NCBI GenBank assembly: GCA_965279195.1
Contig: CBDIHP010000037.1
Coordinates: 1-64,000, forward strand
Reading direction: 5' to 3'
Origin: CBDIHP01 sp965279195
Lineage (GTDB): Bacteria > Planctomycetota > Planctomycetia > Isosphaerales > Isosphaeraceae
DNA: 64,000 bases
Shown: positions 24,763-33,500 of the stretch, one piece after another
Position numbering within the stretch: the stretch's first letter is position 1
How the letters are laid out: each line of letters begins with the position of its first letter
Program-made: the position numbers and the translations under genes
Notes under the pieces: generated by a model
Database searches by the model: none
Told to the model about the DNA's origin: nothing
Seen by the model: only the letters and a program-made list of their open reading frames with translations

Positions 24763-25389
24763 TCAGTGCCCGCTGGGGATGTGGACGATGCTCATCACGG
24801 AGGCCATCCCGACCGTCATCGCGAACACGACCGGCAGGGAGACGAGCGCGAGGATCCTGTTCTCCGGGGCCCCCATTCGCTCGAGGACGGCCTCGACCAG
24901 GACGATCAGTCCGAGGAGGCCGCAGAACAACCGCAGGTTACCGGTGGGGAGGTCGAACGTAAATTGCCGGAAGGTCGGAACCGGGACGCTTGCGTTGGGC
25001 GACGAGTCGCGGTCGGCGTCGAGGCCGATGCCCCCCGGCCGGCCGTCGCGGCCCAGCGACATCAGCGAATACGATGTCCCGTCCGAGCGGTAGACCAGAG
25101 GCTTCCCCCAGGGGTCGCCCAGCACGCCGGTGGACGGACCTCGCACGGAAGAGAGCTGGGGAGCGTCGAGATCCTCGAGCGACGCGGGATACCGGCCGAG
25201 CTTCCCCTTCGCTTCCTCCAGAGCCTGGCGGATGGCGGCGAATTCGCCTCGCAGGTCATTGTTCTTGAAGCGGTCGAACTCGGCCCTCAAATTAAAGTAG
25301 GCACAGAGATACGACGTGAACGCTATCGCCGTCCCGACGACCACGCCGATGGCGAGCGATCTGAGGAACGTGGAGAGGCGTTCGGACAT
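24763..25389 (-). CDS. Pseudopilin-like membrane protein (tandem paralogue A)
   Basis: 208 residues from ATG 25389 (MSERLSTFLRSLAIGVVVGT). Same plan as the next gene: N-terminal helix, GspG-like module ('FAAIRQALEEAKGKLGRYPASLEDLD', 'LGDPWGKPLVYRSDGTSYSLMSLGRDGRPGGIGLDADRD'), two C-terminal helices and terminal 'MSIVHIPSGH'. The conserved Gly/Asp-rich 'DGRPGGIG.DADRD' is the calcium-site region in true GspG proteins. An in-frame ATG at 25503 is less likely because only the shorter start aligns with the paralogue. Confidence 0.75.
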   Translation of the reverse strand: MSERLSTFLRSLAIGVVVGTAIAFTSYLCAYFNLRAEFDRFKNNDLRGEFAAIRQALEEAKGKLGRYPASLEDLDAPQLSSVRGPSTGVLGDPWGKPLVYRSDGTSYSLMSLGRDGRPGGIGLDADRDSSPNASVPVPTFRQFTFDLPTGNLRLFCGLLGLIVLVEAVLERMGAPENRILALVSLPVVFAMTVGMASVMSIVHIPSGH

Positions 25390-25529
25390 GGCGGGCTCGC
25401 TTGGATGTCCCGGGTTCAGGCCCCGAGGCGATAGTGTACCAGAGCCGCCGGGGTTGAAACGCGGGCGAAGGTGGTGGATTGTGTTGCGGTCGGAACTGGC
25501 CACGACTCACCACGAAGGTGCCGCGACTC

Positions 25530-26282
25530 ATGCCGCTGATCGACCATCCCCTGGGCAACTATCGCTTCCTGCCGGGCATCGCCCCCTACTCCTGCGGCGT
25601 GGCCTCGGCGCCGGGGTATGAGCTGGTGCATGTCACGCTCGAACGGCCGGAGCCCTATCTGCGCGGGTTCGAGCTGGTGTACCGACACCTGGAGGAGGAG
25701 GGGCGGCCGATCGCATCCCTCTGCGCGATGGAGTTGCGTTCGCCGAAGCCGTTCACGTTCGCGGGCTTCGCGGAGTTCAACGGGAAGTACGCGGAGATCC
25801 TGAAATCCTTGGGCCTGTTCGTGGACGGCATGAACCCCGTCGCGCGGACGAACGTGGCCCCCGAGATCGGCGCCCCGTCCGAGCCCTCGCTCTACGCCTT
25901 CACCTACACCCGTCCCTGCCACCCCGGCCTGTCGCCGACGTTCGTCGTCGCCGGCGCGGGCGAGCTGCCCGAGGGCGTGCTCGAACGCGACGGCATCGTC
26001 CGCCTCGGCGACACCAGCCCCGAGGGCCTGGCCGCCAAGGCGGAGTTCGTCCTCGACCTGATGGAGAACCGCATCAAGGGGCTGGGCGCGTCCTGGCCGG
26101 ACACGACGGCGATCGACGTCTACACGATCCACAGCATGGACCGGATCCAGCCCGAGCAGTTGCTCAAACGCGCCGGCGCGGCCGGGATCCACGGCATCCG
26201 CTGGTTCTACACCCGCCCGCCGATCGAGGAGATCGAATACGAGATGGACGTCCGCGGCGTGCGGGCGGAATTCCGGCTGTAG
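25530..26282 (+). CDS. RidA-like protein
   Basis: 250 residues. The C-terminal half has the RidA/YjgF pattern: 'PTFVVAGAGELPE', 'RLGDTSPEGLAAKAEFVLDLMENRIKGLGASWPDTTAIDVYTIH' and 'IHGIRWFYTRPPIEEIEYEMDVRGVRAEF'. The N-terminal half ('YELVHVTLERPEPYLRGFELVYRHLEEEG') looks like a second, diverged copy of the fold. Members of the wider family deaminate or bind small imines, but this subgroup is uncharacterised. ATG 25530 chosen over an upstream ATG at 25479 that lacks homology. Ends just before a strong inverted repeat. Confidence 0.6.
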   Translation: MPLIDHPLGNYRFLPGIAPYSCGVASAPGYELVHVTLERPEPYLRGFELVYRHLEEEGRPIASLCAMELRSPKPFTFAGFAEFNGKYAEILKSLGLFVDGMNPVARTNVAPEIGAPSEPSLYAFTYTRPCHPGLSPTFVVAGAGELPEGVLERDGIVRLGDTSPEGLAAKAEFVLDLMENRIKGLGASWPDTTAIDVYTIHSMDRIQPEQLLKRAGAAGIHGIRWFYTRPPIEEIEYEMDVRGVRAEFRL

Positions 26283-26289
26283 AGAAGAG

Positions 26290-26400
26290 AATTGAACCAC
26301 AGAGACACACAGGACACGGAGAGGGAGGAGGAGTGAGTTGGAGATGACTCTGATTCACTCGTGAGCCTCTCTGTGCTCTCTGTGTCTCTGTGGTTCAATT
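26290..26400. repeat. Inverted repeat of the 'accacagagacac' type
   Basis: Arms of 35 nt, 26290-26324 (aattgaaccacagagacaca...) and 26366-26400 (...tgtgtctctgtggttcaatt), nearly perfect, around a 41-nt spacer. It fills the gap between the convergent RidA-like gene and metG and could act as a bidirectional terminator. Simple 'accacagagacacagag' palindromes of this style recur in large bacterial genomes. Confidence 0.8.
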
Positions 26401-26408
26401 GTATGGAG

Positions 26409-27995
26409 TTATTTTTCTGCCTCGATCTTGGGGAAGAGCGGGGCCGGCTTGCCCTCGTTGAGGGCGGCGGTGACCTTGAGGTCCGGGCCGGCGGGGCGGC
26501 GGAGGGCCGACTCGTAGCGGACGGCCTCCCAGGGCTCGGACTCGCCGAAGTTGAACGAGTTGTAGAACGTCTCCGCCGTCCTCGGCAGGAACGGCTTGAT
26601 CAGGATGGCGATCACCCGCATGGCGTCCGCCAGGTTCACCAGCGCGGCCTTGCACGCGGCGAGGTCGGTCTTGGCGAGCTTGAACGGCTGCGTCTCCTGG
26701 ATGTACTTGTTCGCCGTGTCCAGCACCTCCAGCCAGATCGCCTGCAAGGCGACGTTGTACTGGAAGCTGCCGAGCAGTTCGATCAACTCGGGAACGCGCG
26801 TGTCGAGGTTGAGGTTCTTCCGCCAGGCGGTCGGGTCGATGTCGTTTGAGCCTTCGAGGTTGCCCTCGAAGTACTTGACGGCCATGGTGATCGTCCGGCT
26901 GTAGAGGTTCCCCAGGTTATTGGCCAGGCCGGCGTTGTAGGCGTCGGCGAAGCGTTCGAAGGAGAACTCGCCGTCGCCGCCGAACGGGCACTGGCTCATG
27001 AAGTAATACCGGAACGCTTCCGATGAGAACTTCTGGATGATGTCCATCGGCTCGACGGCGTTGCCGAGGCTCTTGCTGAGCTTCTGGACCTCGCCGGTCG
27101 ACTCGTTCTTGCGATACACGAACCCGTGCCCGAACACGCTCTTCGGCAGGGGCAGTCCCGCGGACATGAGCATGGCCGGCCAGAGGGCGCAGTGGAACCG
27201 GGTGATGTCCTTGCCGATCACGTGGACGTCGGCGGGCCAGGTCGTCTTGAAGCGATCCTCGTCGGTGCCATAGCCGATGGCGGTGATGTAGTTCAGGAGC
27301 GCGTCGAACCAGACGTAGATCGTCTGCTCGGGGTCGAAGGGGACGGGGATGCCCCAGGTGAACCCCTTGCGGGAGATGGATACGTCCTGGAGGCCGGACT
27401 TCACGAGGCTGACGATCTCGTTGCGGCGGCTTTCGGGCTGGATGAAGCCGGGGTTGGCCTCGTAATGTGCCAGGAGGCGGTCGGCGAAGGCGGAGAGCCT
27501 GAAGAAGTAGTTCTCCTCCTCGACCTGCTTGAGTTCCTGGTTGGGGTGGTTGGGGCAGCGGCCGTTGCCGTCGGCGACTTCCTTCTCGGTCTTGAACGCT
27601 TCGCAGCCGTTGCAGTACAGGCCGACATACGACTTCTTGTCGATGTCGCCGGCGTCGTAGACCGCCTGGATGAACTTCTGGCAGCCGACGTGATGGCGTT
27701 CTTCGCTGGTCTGGATGAAGTCGTCGTTGGAGATGTCCAGGGCCTTCCAGACCTCCTGGAACTGCCGGGCCATGTCGTCGACGTAGGGCTTGGGCTCGAG
27801 GCCGAGTTCCTGGGCGCGGAGGGAGACCTTGATGGTGTTCTCGTCGTTGCCCATCAGGAAGTGGACGGCGTCCCCCTGCATGCGACGGAACCGGGCCTGG
27901 ACATCGGCGCCGATCTTCTCGAAGGCGGTCCCGATGTGGGGTCGGCTGTTGGGGTAGTCAATCGCCGTCGTGATGAAGAAGCCCATCGTCAGCAT
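26409..27995 (-). CDS. metG: Methionyl-tRNA synthetase
   Basis: Class I synthetase that charges tRNA-Met in the cytosol; 528 residues. Rossmann-fold signature 'PNSRPHIGTAFEKIGADV' (HIGH motif), connective domain with zinc-type cysteines 'YCNGCEAFKTEKEV...RCPNH', 'DALLNYITAIGY', 'GKDITRFHCALWPAML', and the 'KLSKSLGN' loop (about residue 328), then the helical anticodon-binding domain. No C-terminal EMAP/tRBD extension, so a short-type MetRS. A second ATG nine bases downstream (27986) is better placed for the gagag box. Confidence 0.97.
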   Translation of the reverse strand: MLTMGFFITTAIDYPNSRPHIGTAFEKIGADVQARFRRMQGDAVHFLMGNDENTIKVSLRAQELGLEPKPYVDDMARQFQEVWKALDISNDDFIQTSEERHHVGCQKFIQAVYDAGDIDKKSYVGLYCNGCEAFKTEKEVADGNGRCPNHPNQELKQVEEENYFFRLSAFADRLLAHYEANPGFIQPESRRNEIVSLVKSGLQDVSISRKGFTWGIPVPFDPEQTIYVWFDALLNYITAIGYGTDEDRFKTTWPADVHVIGKDITRFHCALWPAMLMSAGLPLPKSVFGHGFVYRKNESTGEVQKLSKSLGNAVEPMDIIQKFSSEAFRYYFMSQCPFGGDGEFSFERFADAYNAGLANNLGNLYSRTITMAVKYFEGNLEGSNDIDPTAWRKNLNLDTRVPELIELLGSFQYNVALQAIWLEVLDTANKYIQETQPFKLAKTDLAACKAALVNLADAMRVIAILIKPFLPRTAETFYNSFNFGESEPWEAVRYESALRRPAGPDLKVTAALNEGKPAPLFPKIEAEK

Positions 27996-28178
27996 TCTCT
28001 CAATCTGGATCCGTCGCCGGGGGAATCTTCCTATTCTACGACACGCCCCCCGCCGCGGACGTTCGCCAACATCTTACGACACCCCCCCGCGCGGGGCCAT
28101 CGCAGGTTCCGATGCGGGGTGCGCCGGATTTGCTACACTGGGAGTGCCCGAACTGAGCCCAAAGGAGGGAGCGACGTC

Positions 28179-28712
28179 ATGGCCACGGTCGAGAGCGAGC
28201 CCCTTTCGCCACCCGATGAACCCCTGTACGAAGTCGTCGACGGGGAACGCGTGGAGTTGCCGCCGATGGGAGCGATCGATGTCCTGCTGGTGAATCGACT
28301 CACCATCCGTTTGGGAATCCACGTGAACCAGCACGGGCTCGGGGAAGTCGTCGCGGAAATGCTATTCCGTCTGGACCCCGATCGGACGACGAATCGCCGA
28401 CCAGATATCGCGTTCGTTTCGGCCGCGACCTGGCCGATCGGCCAGAAAATCCCGAGAGGCAATGCCTGGCATGTCGTGCCTGACCTGGCCGTCGAGGTGG
28501 TCAGCCCGACCGACCTGGCGGCGGACCTCATGGCCAAGGTCGAGGAGTATTTCCAGGCCGGGGTGAAGCGGGTCTGGGTCATTTACCCCGACCTCGGCCA
28601 TCTCCAAGACTTCGACTCCCCGCTCGCGAGCAAGTGGTACGGCGCGGACGACCCCGTCCCGGGTGGCAATTTGTTGCCGGGCTTCGCGTTCTGCCTGAGC
28701 GAGATCCTGTAG
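28179..28712 (+). CDS. Uma2-family endonuclease (DUF820)
   Basis: 177 residues with the PD-(D/E)xK fold of Uma2/DUF820: 'YEVVDGERVELPPMG', 'RPDIAFVS' (Asp), 'PDLAVEVVSPTDLAADLMAKVEEYFQAGVKRVWVIYPD' (ExxS and lysine region). This family is strongly expanded in planctomycetes and cyanobacteria; biological role unknown. ATG 28179 has aaaggaggg (28161-28169). Stop TAG belongs to the repeat beginning at 28709. Confidence 0.9.
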   Translation: MATVESEPLSPPDEPLYEVVDGERVELPPMGAIDVLLVNRLTIRLGIHVNQHGLGEVVAEMLFRLDPDRTTNRRPDIAFVSAATWPIGQKIPRGNAWHVVPDLAVEVVSPTDLAADLMAKVEEYFQAGVKRVWVIYPDLGHLQDFDSPLASKWYGADDPVPGGNLLPGFAFCLSEIL

Positions 28713-28816
28713 GGTGTGGTGCTTTGCGGACGGGACGTCCGCAACCACCGCACCCCTCCGGGCTCGGACGCACACATCGATGCGGTGGTCGCGGACCTGA
28801 GGCCGCAAAGCCCTAC
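28709..28816. repeat. GTAGGGT palindromic repeat, copy 4
   Basis: About 108 bp, imperfect inverted repeat: left GTAGGGTGTGGTGCTTTGCG, right half reverse complement GTAGGGCTTTGCGGCC with shared inner words GTCCGC.ACCACCGCA. The left end supplies the stop of the Uma2 gene; the right end lies seven bases from the stop of the convergent FHA-kinase gene. Confidence 0.75.
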
Positions 28817-28822
28817 ACCCCA

Positions 28823-30166
28823 TCAGCAGAACGGCCGCAGCGCCTGCCGCATGGCGGTGGCGTTGGGGTAGCGGTCCTCGGGGTCGCGGGCGAGGCATTT
28901 CTCGAGGACCTGCGCCAGGGCCGGCGGGGTCTCGGGGCGGTGCTGGCGGATGGGCACCGGCGGCTCCTCCAGGAGGGTCCGGATCAGGTCGCCCCCCTCG
29001 TTGGCCTCGACGTAGAGGAACTTGCCCGAGATCAGGTAGTAGAGGGTCGCGGCCGTCGAGTACAGGTCGCCCGAGGGCTTCACCGCCTTGAAGTCGAGCA
29101 TCTGCTCCGGCGGCATGAACGGGATCGTCCCGCGCATCTCGCCGGAGAAGGTCAGGCCCGACAGCCCCATCCCCCGGAAGCTCTTGGCCAGGCCGAAGTC
29201 GGAGATCTTCGCCACCAGCCCGGCGGGCGACTGCCCGATCAGGATGTTCTCGGGCTTGATGTCGCGGTGCACGAACCCGAGCGAGTGGGCGTGTTCGAGA
29301 CCCTTGAGGATCTGGCAGGCCATCCGGCAGGCCTGGTCGATGGGGTACTGCCCCGGCGCGGCGTTGGCCAGGGCTTCGAGGTTCGTCCCGTTCACAAACT
29401 CCATCGTGAACCAGAGCTGGCCGCGGGTCATCCCCTGCTCGTACCACTCGACGATGTTCGGGTGCTTGAGCTGGCTGATGACCGACATCTCGCGGAGGAA
29501 ACGATCGATCGACGTCCGGGTGGCGGCGTTCTCGGGGACGATCAGCTTGAGCGCGACCATCCGGCCGGTGACGTTGTGTCGAGCCTGGAAGACGATGCCC
29601 ATCCCGCCCCGCCCCAGCTCGCGCAAGGTGGTGTACTGGGGGACCGGCTGGGGGGCGTTGGAGACCTCCCCCCGGCAGAGGTCGCAGAGCCACTGGATCG
29701 GCTCGTCGGGCGTGAGGACGTGGTTGTGGTCGTTGGCGACGTCGAGGTCCGGGGGCGCGAGCGTGCCGCAACCGTCGCAGCAGATGGGCTCGCCGTTGGG
29801 CCCGAGGGCCACTGTCCGCGTCTTCTGACCCGGCAACGCCGGCGCGGGGCCCGACTGGATCACCGACGACCCCTCGAACCGCACCACGAACACGCTCTGA
29901 CCCGCCGTGATCCGGTCCCCCGCGTTCAGCTTCGCGCGCTCCACCCGGGCGTCGTTCACATACGTGCCGTTGGTGCTCCCCAGGTCCCGCAGCTCGCAAC
30001 GCGGGGGGTTCACCTCGATCAGGAAGTGGTCCCTGGAGAGCGCGGAGTCCTCCGGCATCGCGCAGTGGACGAACCGCGACCGCCCCACGATGAATGTATC
30101 GTGGTGGTCGAAGACGAACGCCTGGCCCCTCCTGGGGCCATGCACGACATCCAAGATCACACGCAT
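28823..30166 (-). CDS. FHA domain-Ser/Thr protein kinase
   Basis: 447 residues from ATG 30166. FHA domain first (about residues 1-90: 'FIVGRSRFVHC', 'LSRDHFLIEV', 'LRDLGSTNGTYVN'), then two CxxC pairs (CCDGCG, CDLC; about 128 and 160) that suggest a zinc ribbon, then a Hanks-type kinase: 'LGRGGMGIVFQA' P-loop, 'VALKLI', 'HRDIKPENILI', 'ISDFGLAKSF', 'MPPEQ'. Soluble, no membrane helix. Combines phospho-threonine reading and writing in one chain. An ATG 39 bases upstream (30205) coincides with the promoter -10 box and is rejected. Confidence 0.9.
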   Translation of the reverse strand: MRVILDVVHGPRRGQAFVFDHHDTFIVGRSRFVHCAMPEDSALSRDHFLIEVNPPRCELRDLGSTNGTYVNDARVERAKLNAGDRITAGQSVFVVRFEGSSVIQSGPAPALPGQKTRTVALGPNGEPICCDGCGTLAPPDLDVANDHNHVLTPDEPIQWLCDLCRGEVSNAPQPVPQYTTLRELGRGGMGIVFQARHNVTGRMVALKLIVPENAATRTSIDRFLREMSVISQLKHPNIVEWYEQGMTRGQLWFTMEFVNGTNLEALANAAPGQYPIDQACRMACQILKGLEHAHSLGFVHRDIKPENILIGQSPAGLVAKISDFGLAKSFRGMGLSGLTFSGEMRGTIPFMPPEQMLDFKAVKPSGDLYSTAATLYYLISGKFLYVEANEGGDLIRTLLEEPPVPIRQHRPETPPALAQVLEKCLARDPEDRYPNATAMRQALRPFC

Positions 30167-30203
30167 GGAGAAGTGGCCGCCTTTTCCCGAGAGGACCGTG
30201 GCC

Positions 30204-30234
30204 ATTATACTTCGGGAACGGCATCCCCGGTCAA
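30204..30234 (-). promoter_or_regulatory. Promoter of the FHA-kinase gene
   Basis: Minus strand TTGACC (30234-30229), 19-bp spacer, TATAAT (30209-30204). The -10 includes the bases of the upstream candidate ATG, so the transcript would begin after it, supporting the start at 30166. Confidence 0.55.
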
Positions 30235-30337
30235 CCGTGCCACCGCCGGGACGCCCCGTTCTCTATTCTCCACGCCCGGGCAACACATTACGGGCCCGGA
30301 CGTTGCAGGAAATCCGCCTCCATCCGAGCAATCCTCC

Positions 30338-31285
30338 ATGCCTTCACGCCCTGTTGCATCGGCCCCGCGCCGGGTCTCGGTCGCCCCCCGGGTGGCCGAG
30401 GCGCTCGCGTCCGGCCGGCCGGTGGTGGCCCTGGAATCGACCCTGATCGCCCACGGGCTCCCCTGGCCGGAGAACCTGGAGACGGCGCTCGGGTCCGAGG
30501 CCGCCGTCCGCGAGGCGGGGGCCGAGCCGGCGACGATCGCCGTGATCGACGGGGCCGTCCGCGTCGGCCTGGAACCCGGGCAGGTCGAGCGGCTCGCCCG
30601 GCCCGGGGCCTTCCTCAAGGCCGGCCGCCGCGACCTCGGCTACGCGCTGGCGATGCGGAAAGACGCGGCCACGACCGTCTCGGCCACCCTCTGGGCCGCG
30701 AGGACGGCCGGGATCGGGATCATGGCGACCGGCGGGCTCGGCGGCGTCCACCGCGAGGCGGGCTCGACCTTCGACGTCTCGGCCGACCTCGACGAACTCG
30801 CCAGGGCCGACGGCGTCACCCTGGTCTGCTCGGGCGTGAAGACGATCCTCGATGTCCCCGCGACCCTGGAGGCGCTCGAGACTCGGGGCGTCCTGGTCGT
30901 CGGTTACCGCACGTCCGAATTCCCCGGCTTCACCGCGACGACCACGGGCATTCCCCTGGAGCATCGCGTCGATTCCCCCGAGGAGGCCGCCCGGGTCGTC
31001 GCCGCCCACCGGGCCCTGGGGATCCCGGGCGCGGTCGTCCTGGCCCAGCCGGTCGACCCGGCGGTCGGGCTCGACCCCGTCGCGCTCGAGGAGGCCATCG
31101 CCGGGGCCCTCGCCGAGGCCCGCCGCGCCGGGATTTCGGGCAAGGCGGTGACCCCATTCTTGCTTGACCGGGTTCGCATATCGACATCCGGGATGAGCCT
31201 CAAAGCCAACGTCATGTTGATTTTGGCCAACGCGCAACTCGCTGCGCATGTCGCGATTGCCCTATCGATTCCGAATGGTCATTGA
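30338..31285 (+). CDS. psuG: Pseudouridine-5'-phosphate glycosidase
   Basis: Reversibly splits pseudouridine 5'-phosphate to uracil and ribose 5-phosphate. 315 residues, normal length. Signature regions: 'VVALESTLIAHGLPWPENLETA', 'PATIAVIDGAVRVGLE', 'KAGRRDLGYALA', 'GIGIMATGGLGGVHREA', 'VCSGVKTILD', 'VVGYRTSEFPGFTAT', 'GKAVTPFLLDRVRISTSGMSLKANVMLILANA'. Catalytic Lys and Asp/Glu positions are kept. No pseudouridine kinase (psuK) gene is adjacent, unlike many operons. Confidence 0.95.
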   Translation: MPSRPVASAPRRVSVAPRVAEALASGRPVVALESTLIAHGLPWPENLETALGSEAAVREAGAEPATIAVIDGAVRVGLEPGQVERLARPGAFLKAGRRDLGYALAMRKDAATTVSATLWAARTAGIGIMATGGLGGVHREAGSTFDVSADLDELARADGVTLVCSGVKTILDVPATLEALETRGVLVVGYRTSEFPGFTATTTGIPLEHRVDSPEEAARVVAAHRALGIPGAVVLAQPVDPAVGLDPVALEEAIAGALAEARRAGISGKAVTPFLLDRVRISTSGMSLKANVMLILANAQLAAHVAIALSIPNGH

Positions 31286-31633
31286 GGGGCCTCTTCCGCG
31301 ATTTCCGATCATTTCCCGGGGAGAACCCGGATTTCCGCGGGTTCCGGTGGCGCGGATCCGATTCAATGCATCCAGGCAAGCGAGTTTGCTCTTTCTAGAA
31401 ATCGAGAATGTCTCGCTTGTCTTGCGTTGACGTTCCGTTAAAGTAGGGAAACTCTCCTGACTGTGCGGACGGTAAGCACATTTTCACTTCGATCAACCGT
31501 TTCGAGACGACGATGTCGTCGGTCCTCGACTGGGGTGCCGAGCGCCCCCGGGGAACGCTGACACCCCCCGTTCGTTGTTGCGACGCGGCGGCACCACGCT
31601 GAATCCAGGCGTGCCATCACACAGGAGGTGTGT
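31286..31633. other. 348-bp intergenic stretch
   Basis: Upstream of the NTPase-pentapeptide gene. A TTGACG at about 31425-31430 (cttgcgttgacg) is a candidate -35, but no good -10 follows at normal spacing. No small gene was recognised. Confidence 0.35.
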
Positions 31634-33364
31634 GTGGAGACGAGGTCGCCCCTGCAACGGCCCGAACCCGCAAGCGTTCGGCCCCGCATCCTGACGGTCG
31701 ATCCTCAAGAGTCGCTCCCGCTCGACGCGGAAGTGCTCTCGATCCTCTCCGCGCGCCAGCCGGGCGTCATCTGGATCTCCGGGCCCGTGGGGTCGGGCAA
31801 GACCTCGGCGCTGCGGCACCTCCTGTCCGTCATCCGGTGCCCCGCCGGCATGCGGATCCGCGCCATCGACGACGTGCCCGCCGACTCGCTCCCCTCCGCA
31901 TCGGCCGACGAGTGGCTCCTCTGCGCCACCGGGCAGGTCGGAGGACGACCCGGCCTCGCGTCGTTCGAACTCGCCCCGTGGTCGGAAGACGAGCGGATCG
32001 AATACCTCCTGCACCATGGGGCCGACGCCTGCGCGTCGGTGATGGGCCGGCTGGCCGCCGTCGAGGACGAGGCCGACTGGCTCGGCGGCCTGCCCGAGCT
32101 CTGGCGCCCGGTGCTCGACGCGATGGTCGAGGAGCCCGCCCTGGCCACGACCCGCGACGCCGCCCGCTGGGCCATCGGCGGCCGCCTCGCCTCGCCGATC
32201 GAGGCCGACCGGATCGCCGCCGCCTGCCTGGATTCTCTGGCCGGTCGCGCCATCGCCCTGCCCGAGTCGCTCATCGGCGGCCCGTCGTCCGAACTGGGCC
32301 GCTGGCTCCGGCACGCCCCGTTGCAGATCGTCCTGGCGTCGGAATACATCGCCGGGAGCCTGGCGTCGCACGACCTCTGCGCCTTCCTGGCCGACCCCCT
32401 GCCCACGCCCTTGATCCGCGAGGCGGGCCGGGCGATCGCCCGGAGCCGGGGGGCGTCGGCGTACCTGAAGGTCCTGCTCGGCGGCCCGCCCGCCTGGCAG
32501 GCGATGGCCGCGAGCCTCCTGCACGCGATGGAGACCGGCTGGCGGCCCGAGCCCGGGCGCGTCCCCCGGCTCGCCGGCGCGAGGCTCGACCACGCCCGGT
32601 GGTCCGGCGTCCTGCTCTGCAAGGCCGAGGTCGAGGGCGCGACCTTCCAGCGCGCGGAACTCGAAGAGGCCAACCTCGACCGGGTCCAGGCCAACCGGGC
32701 CGACTTCCGGCGCGCCACCCTCGCCGACGCCTCCTGGCGCGACGGCCAGGCCGCCGACGCCGACTTCCGGCGGGCCGACCTCTCCGCCATCCGCGCGGAG
32801 GGGCTCATCGCCCCCAGGGCCGACATGCGGGAGGCCCACCTCGCCTACGCGATCCTCCGTCGCGCCCAGCTTTCCGGGGCCGACCTCCGTGGCGCCGGCC
32901 TCGCCCGCGCGGACCTCTCGCACGCCGACCTCGAATCCGCCCGGGTCGACGGCGCCGACCTGCACGAGGCCCACCTCAACGGGGCCAATCTCAAGGGGCT
33001 CGACCTCCGCCAGACCCGGCTCGACGGCGCCCACCTCGACGACGCGCTTCTCTCCGACGCCGACCTCCGAGGCACCATCCTCCCCCACGCCCACTTCGCC
33101 CGGGCCGACCTCCGGCGCGCCCGGCTCGACGGCAGCATCTTCCCCAACGCCGACTTCCAGGGGGCCAACCTCTCTTGCGCCTGCCTCGATGGCGTCAACT
33201 GGGAAGGGGCCGACCTCCGCGGCGCCAACCTCCGCGGCGCCGACCTCCGCGGCGCCAACCTCGAATCCGCCCGCGTCCACAAGGCCGACCTCCGCGGCGC
33301 CATCCTCGACCCCCACGCCACCACCCAGCTCCGCCGCGACGGCGCCATCCTCACCCACGGGTGA
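31634..33364 (+). CDS. P-loop NTPase fused to pentapeptide repeats
   Basis: 576 residues from GTG 31634 (aggagg at 31623; the earlier GTG at 31628 overlaps that box). Part 1 (about 1-280) is an AAA/STAND-like NTPase: Walker A 'ISGPVGSGKTSALRHLL' near residue 50, a short 'DEWLLCATG' in the Walker B position, then helical bundles. Part 2 (about 310-565) is a long run of pentapeptide repeats of the A(D/N)LR pattern ('GADLRGAGLARADLSHADLE', 'GANLRGADLRGANLES'), forming a right-handed beta-helix. The pairing suggests a nucleotide-dependent switch with a DNA-mimic-like or protein-binding rod; function unknown. Complete and in good frame. Confidence 0.85.
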   Translation: METRSPLQRPEPASVRPRILTVDPQESLPLDAEVLSILSARQPGVIWISGPVGSGKTSALRHLLSVIRCPAGMRIRAIDDVPADSLPSASADEWLLCATGQVGGRPGLASFELAPWSEDERIEYLLHHGADACASVMGRLAAVEDEADWLGGLPELWRPVLDAMVEEPALATTRDAARWAIGGRLASPIEADRIAAACLDSLAGRAIALPESLIGGPSSELGRWLRHAPLQIVLASEYIAGSLASHDLCAFLADPLPTPLIREAGRAIARSRGASAYLKVLLGGPPAWQAMAASLLHAMETGWRPEPGRVPRLAGARLDHARWSGVLLCKAEVEGATFQRAELEEANLDRVQANRADFRRATLADASWRDGQAADADFRRADLSAIRAEGLIAPRADMREAHLAYAILRRAQLSGADLRGAGLARADLSHADLESARVDGADLHEAHLNGANLKGLDLRQTRLDGAHLDDALLSDADLRGTILPHAHFARADLRRARLDGSIFPNADFQGANLSCACLDGVNWEGADLRGANLRGADLRGANLESARVHKADLRGAILDPHATTQLRRDGAILTHG

Positions 33365-33384
33365 TCGAAGTTGGGAACTCAGAA

Positions 33385-33485
33385 ATTGAACCGCCAGGAC
33401 GCCAGGATCGCAGAGAAAGCTGAGATGGGTCGCTCGTGACCTCGTCTCCATTCTCCCGGGCCTTGGCGTCTTTGCGGCTCGATGG
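33385..33485. repeat. Inverted repeat of the 'gaaccgccaggacgccagg' type
   Basis: Left arm ttgaaccgccaggacgccag (33386-33405) is partly complementary to the right side ccttggcgtctttgcggctc (33461-33480). It separates the convergent NTPase-pentapeptide gene and the lipoprotein gene. Degenerate member of the common 'ccgccaagacgccaag' intergenic palindromes. Confidence 0.55.
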
Positions 33486-33500
33486 AGGTTGCGATTCGGA

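Noticed and set aside
31493..33451. A 652-codon minus-strand frame with repeating 'EVGAAEVG' units
   Set aside because: The repeats are the antisense image of the pentapeptide repeats; the NTPase-pentapeptide gene is on the plus strand.
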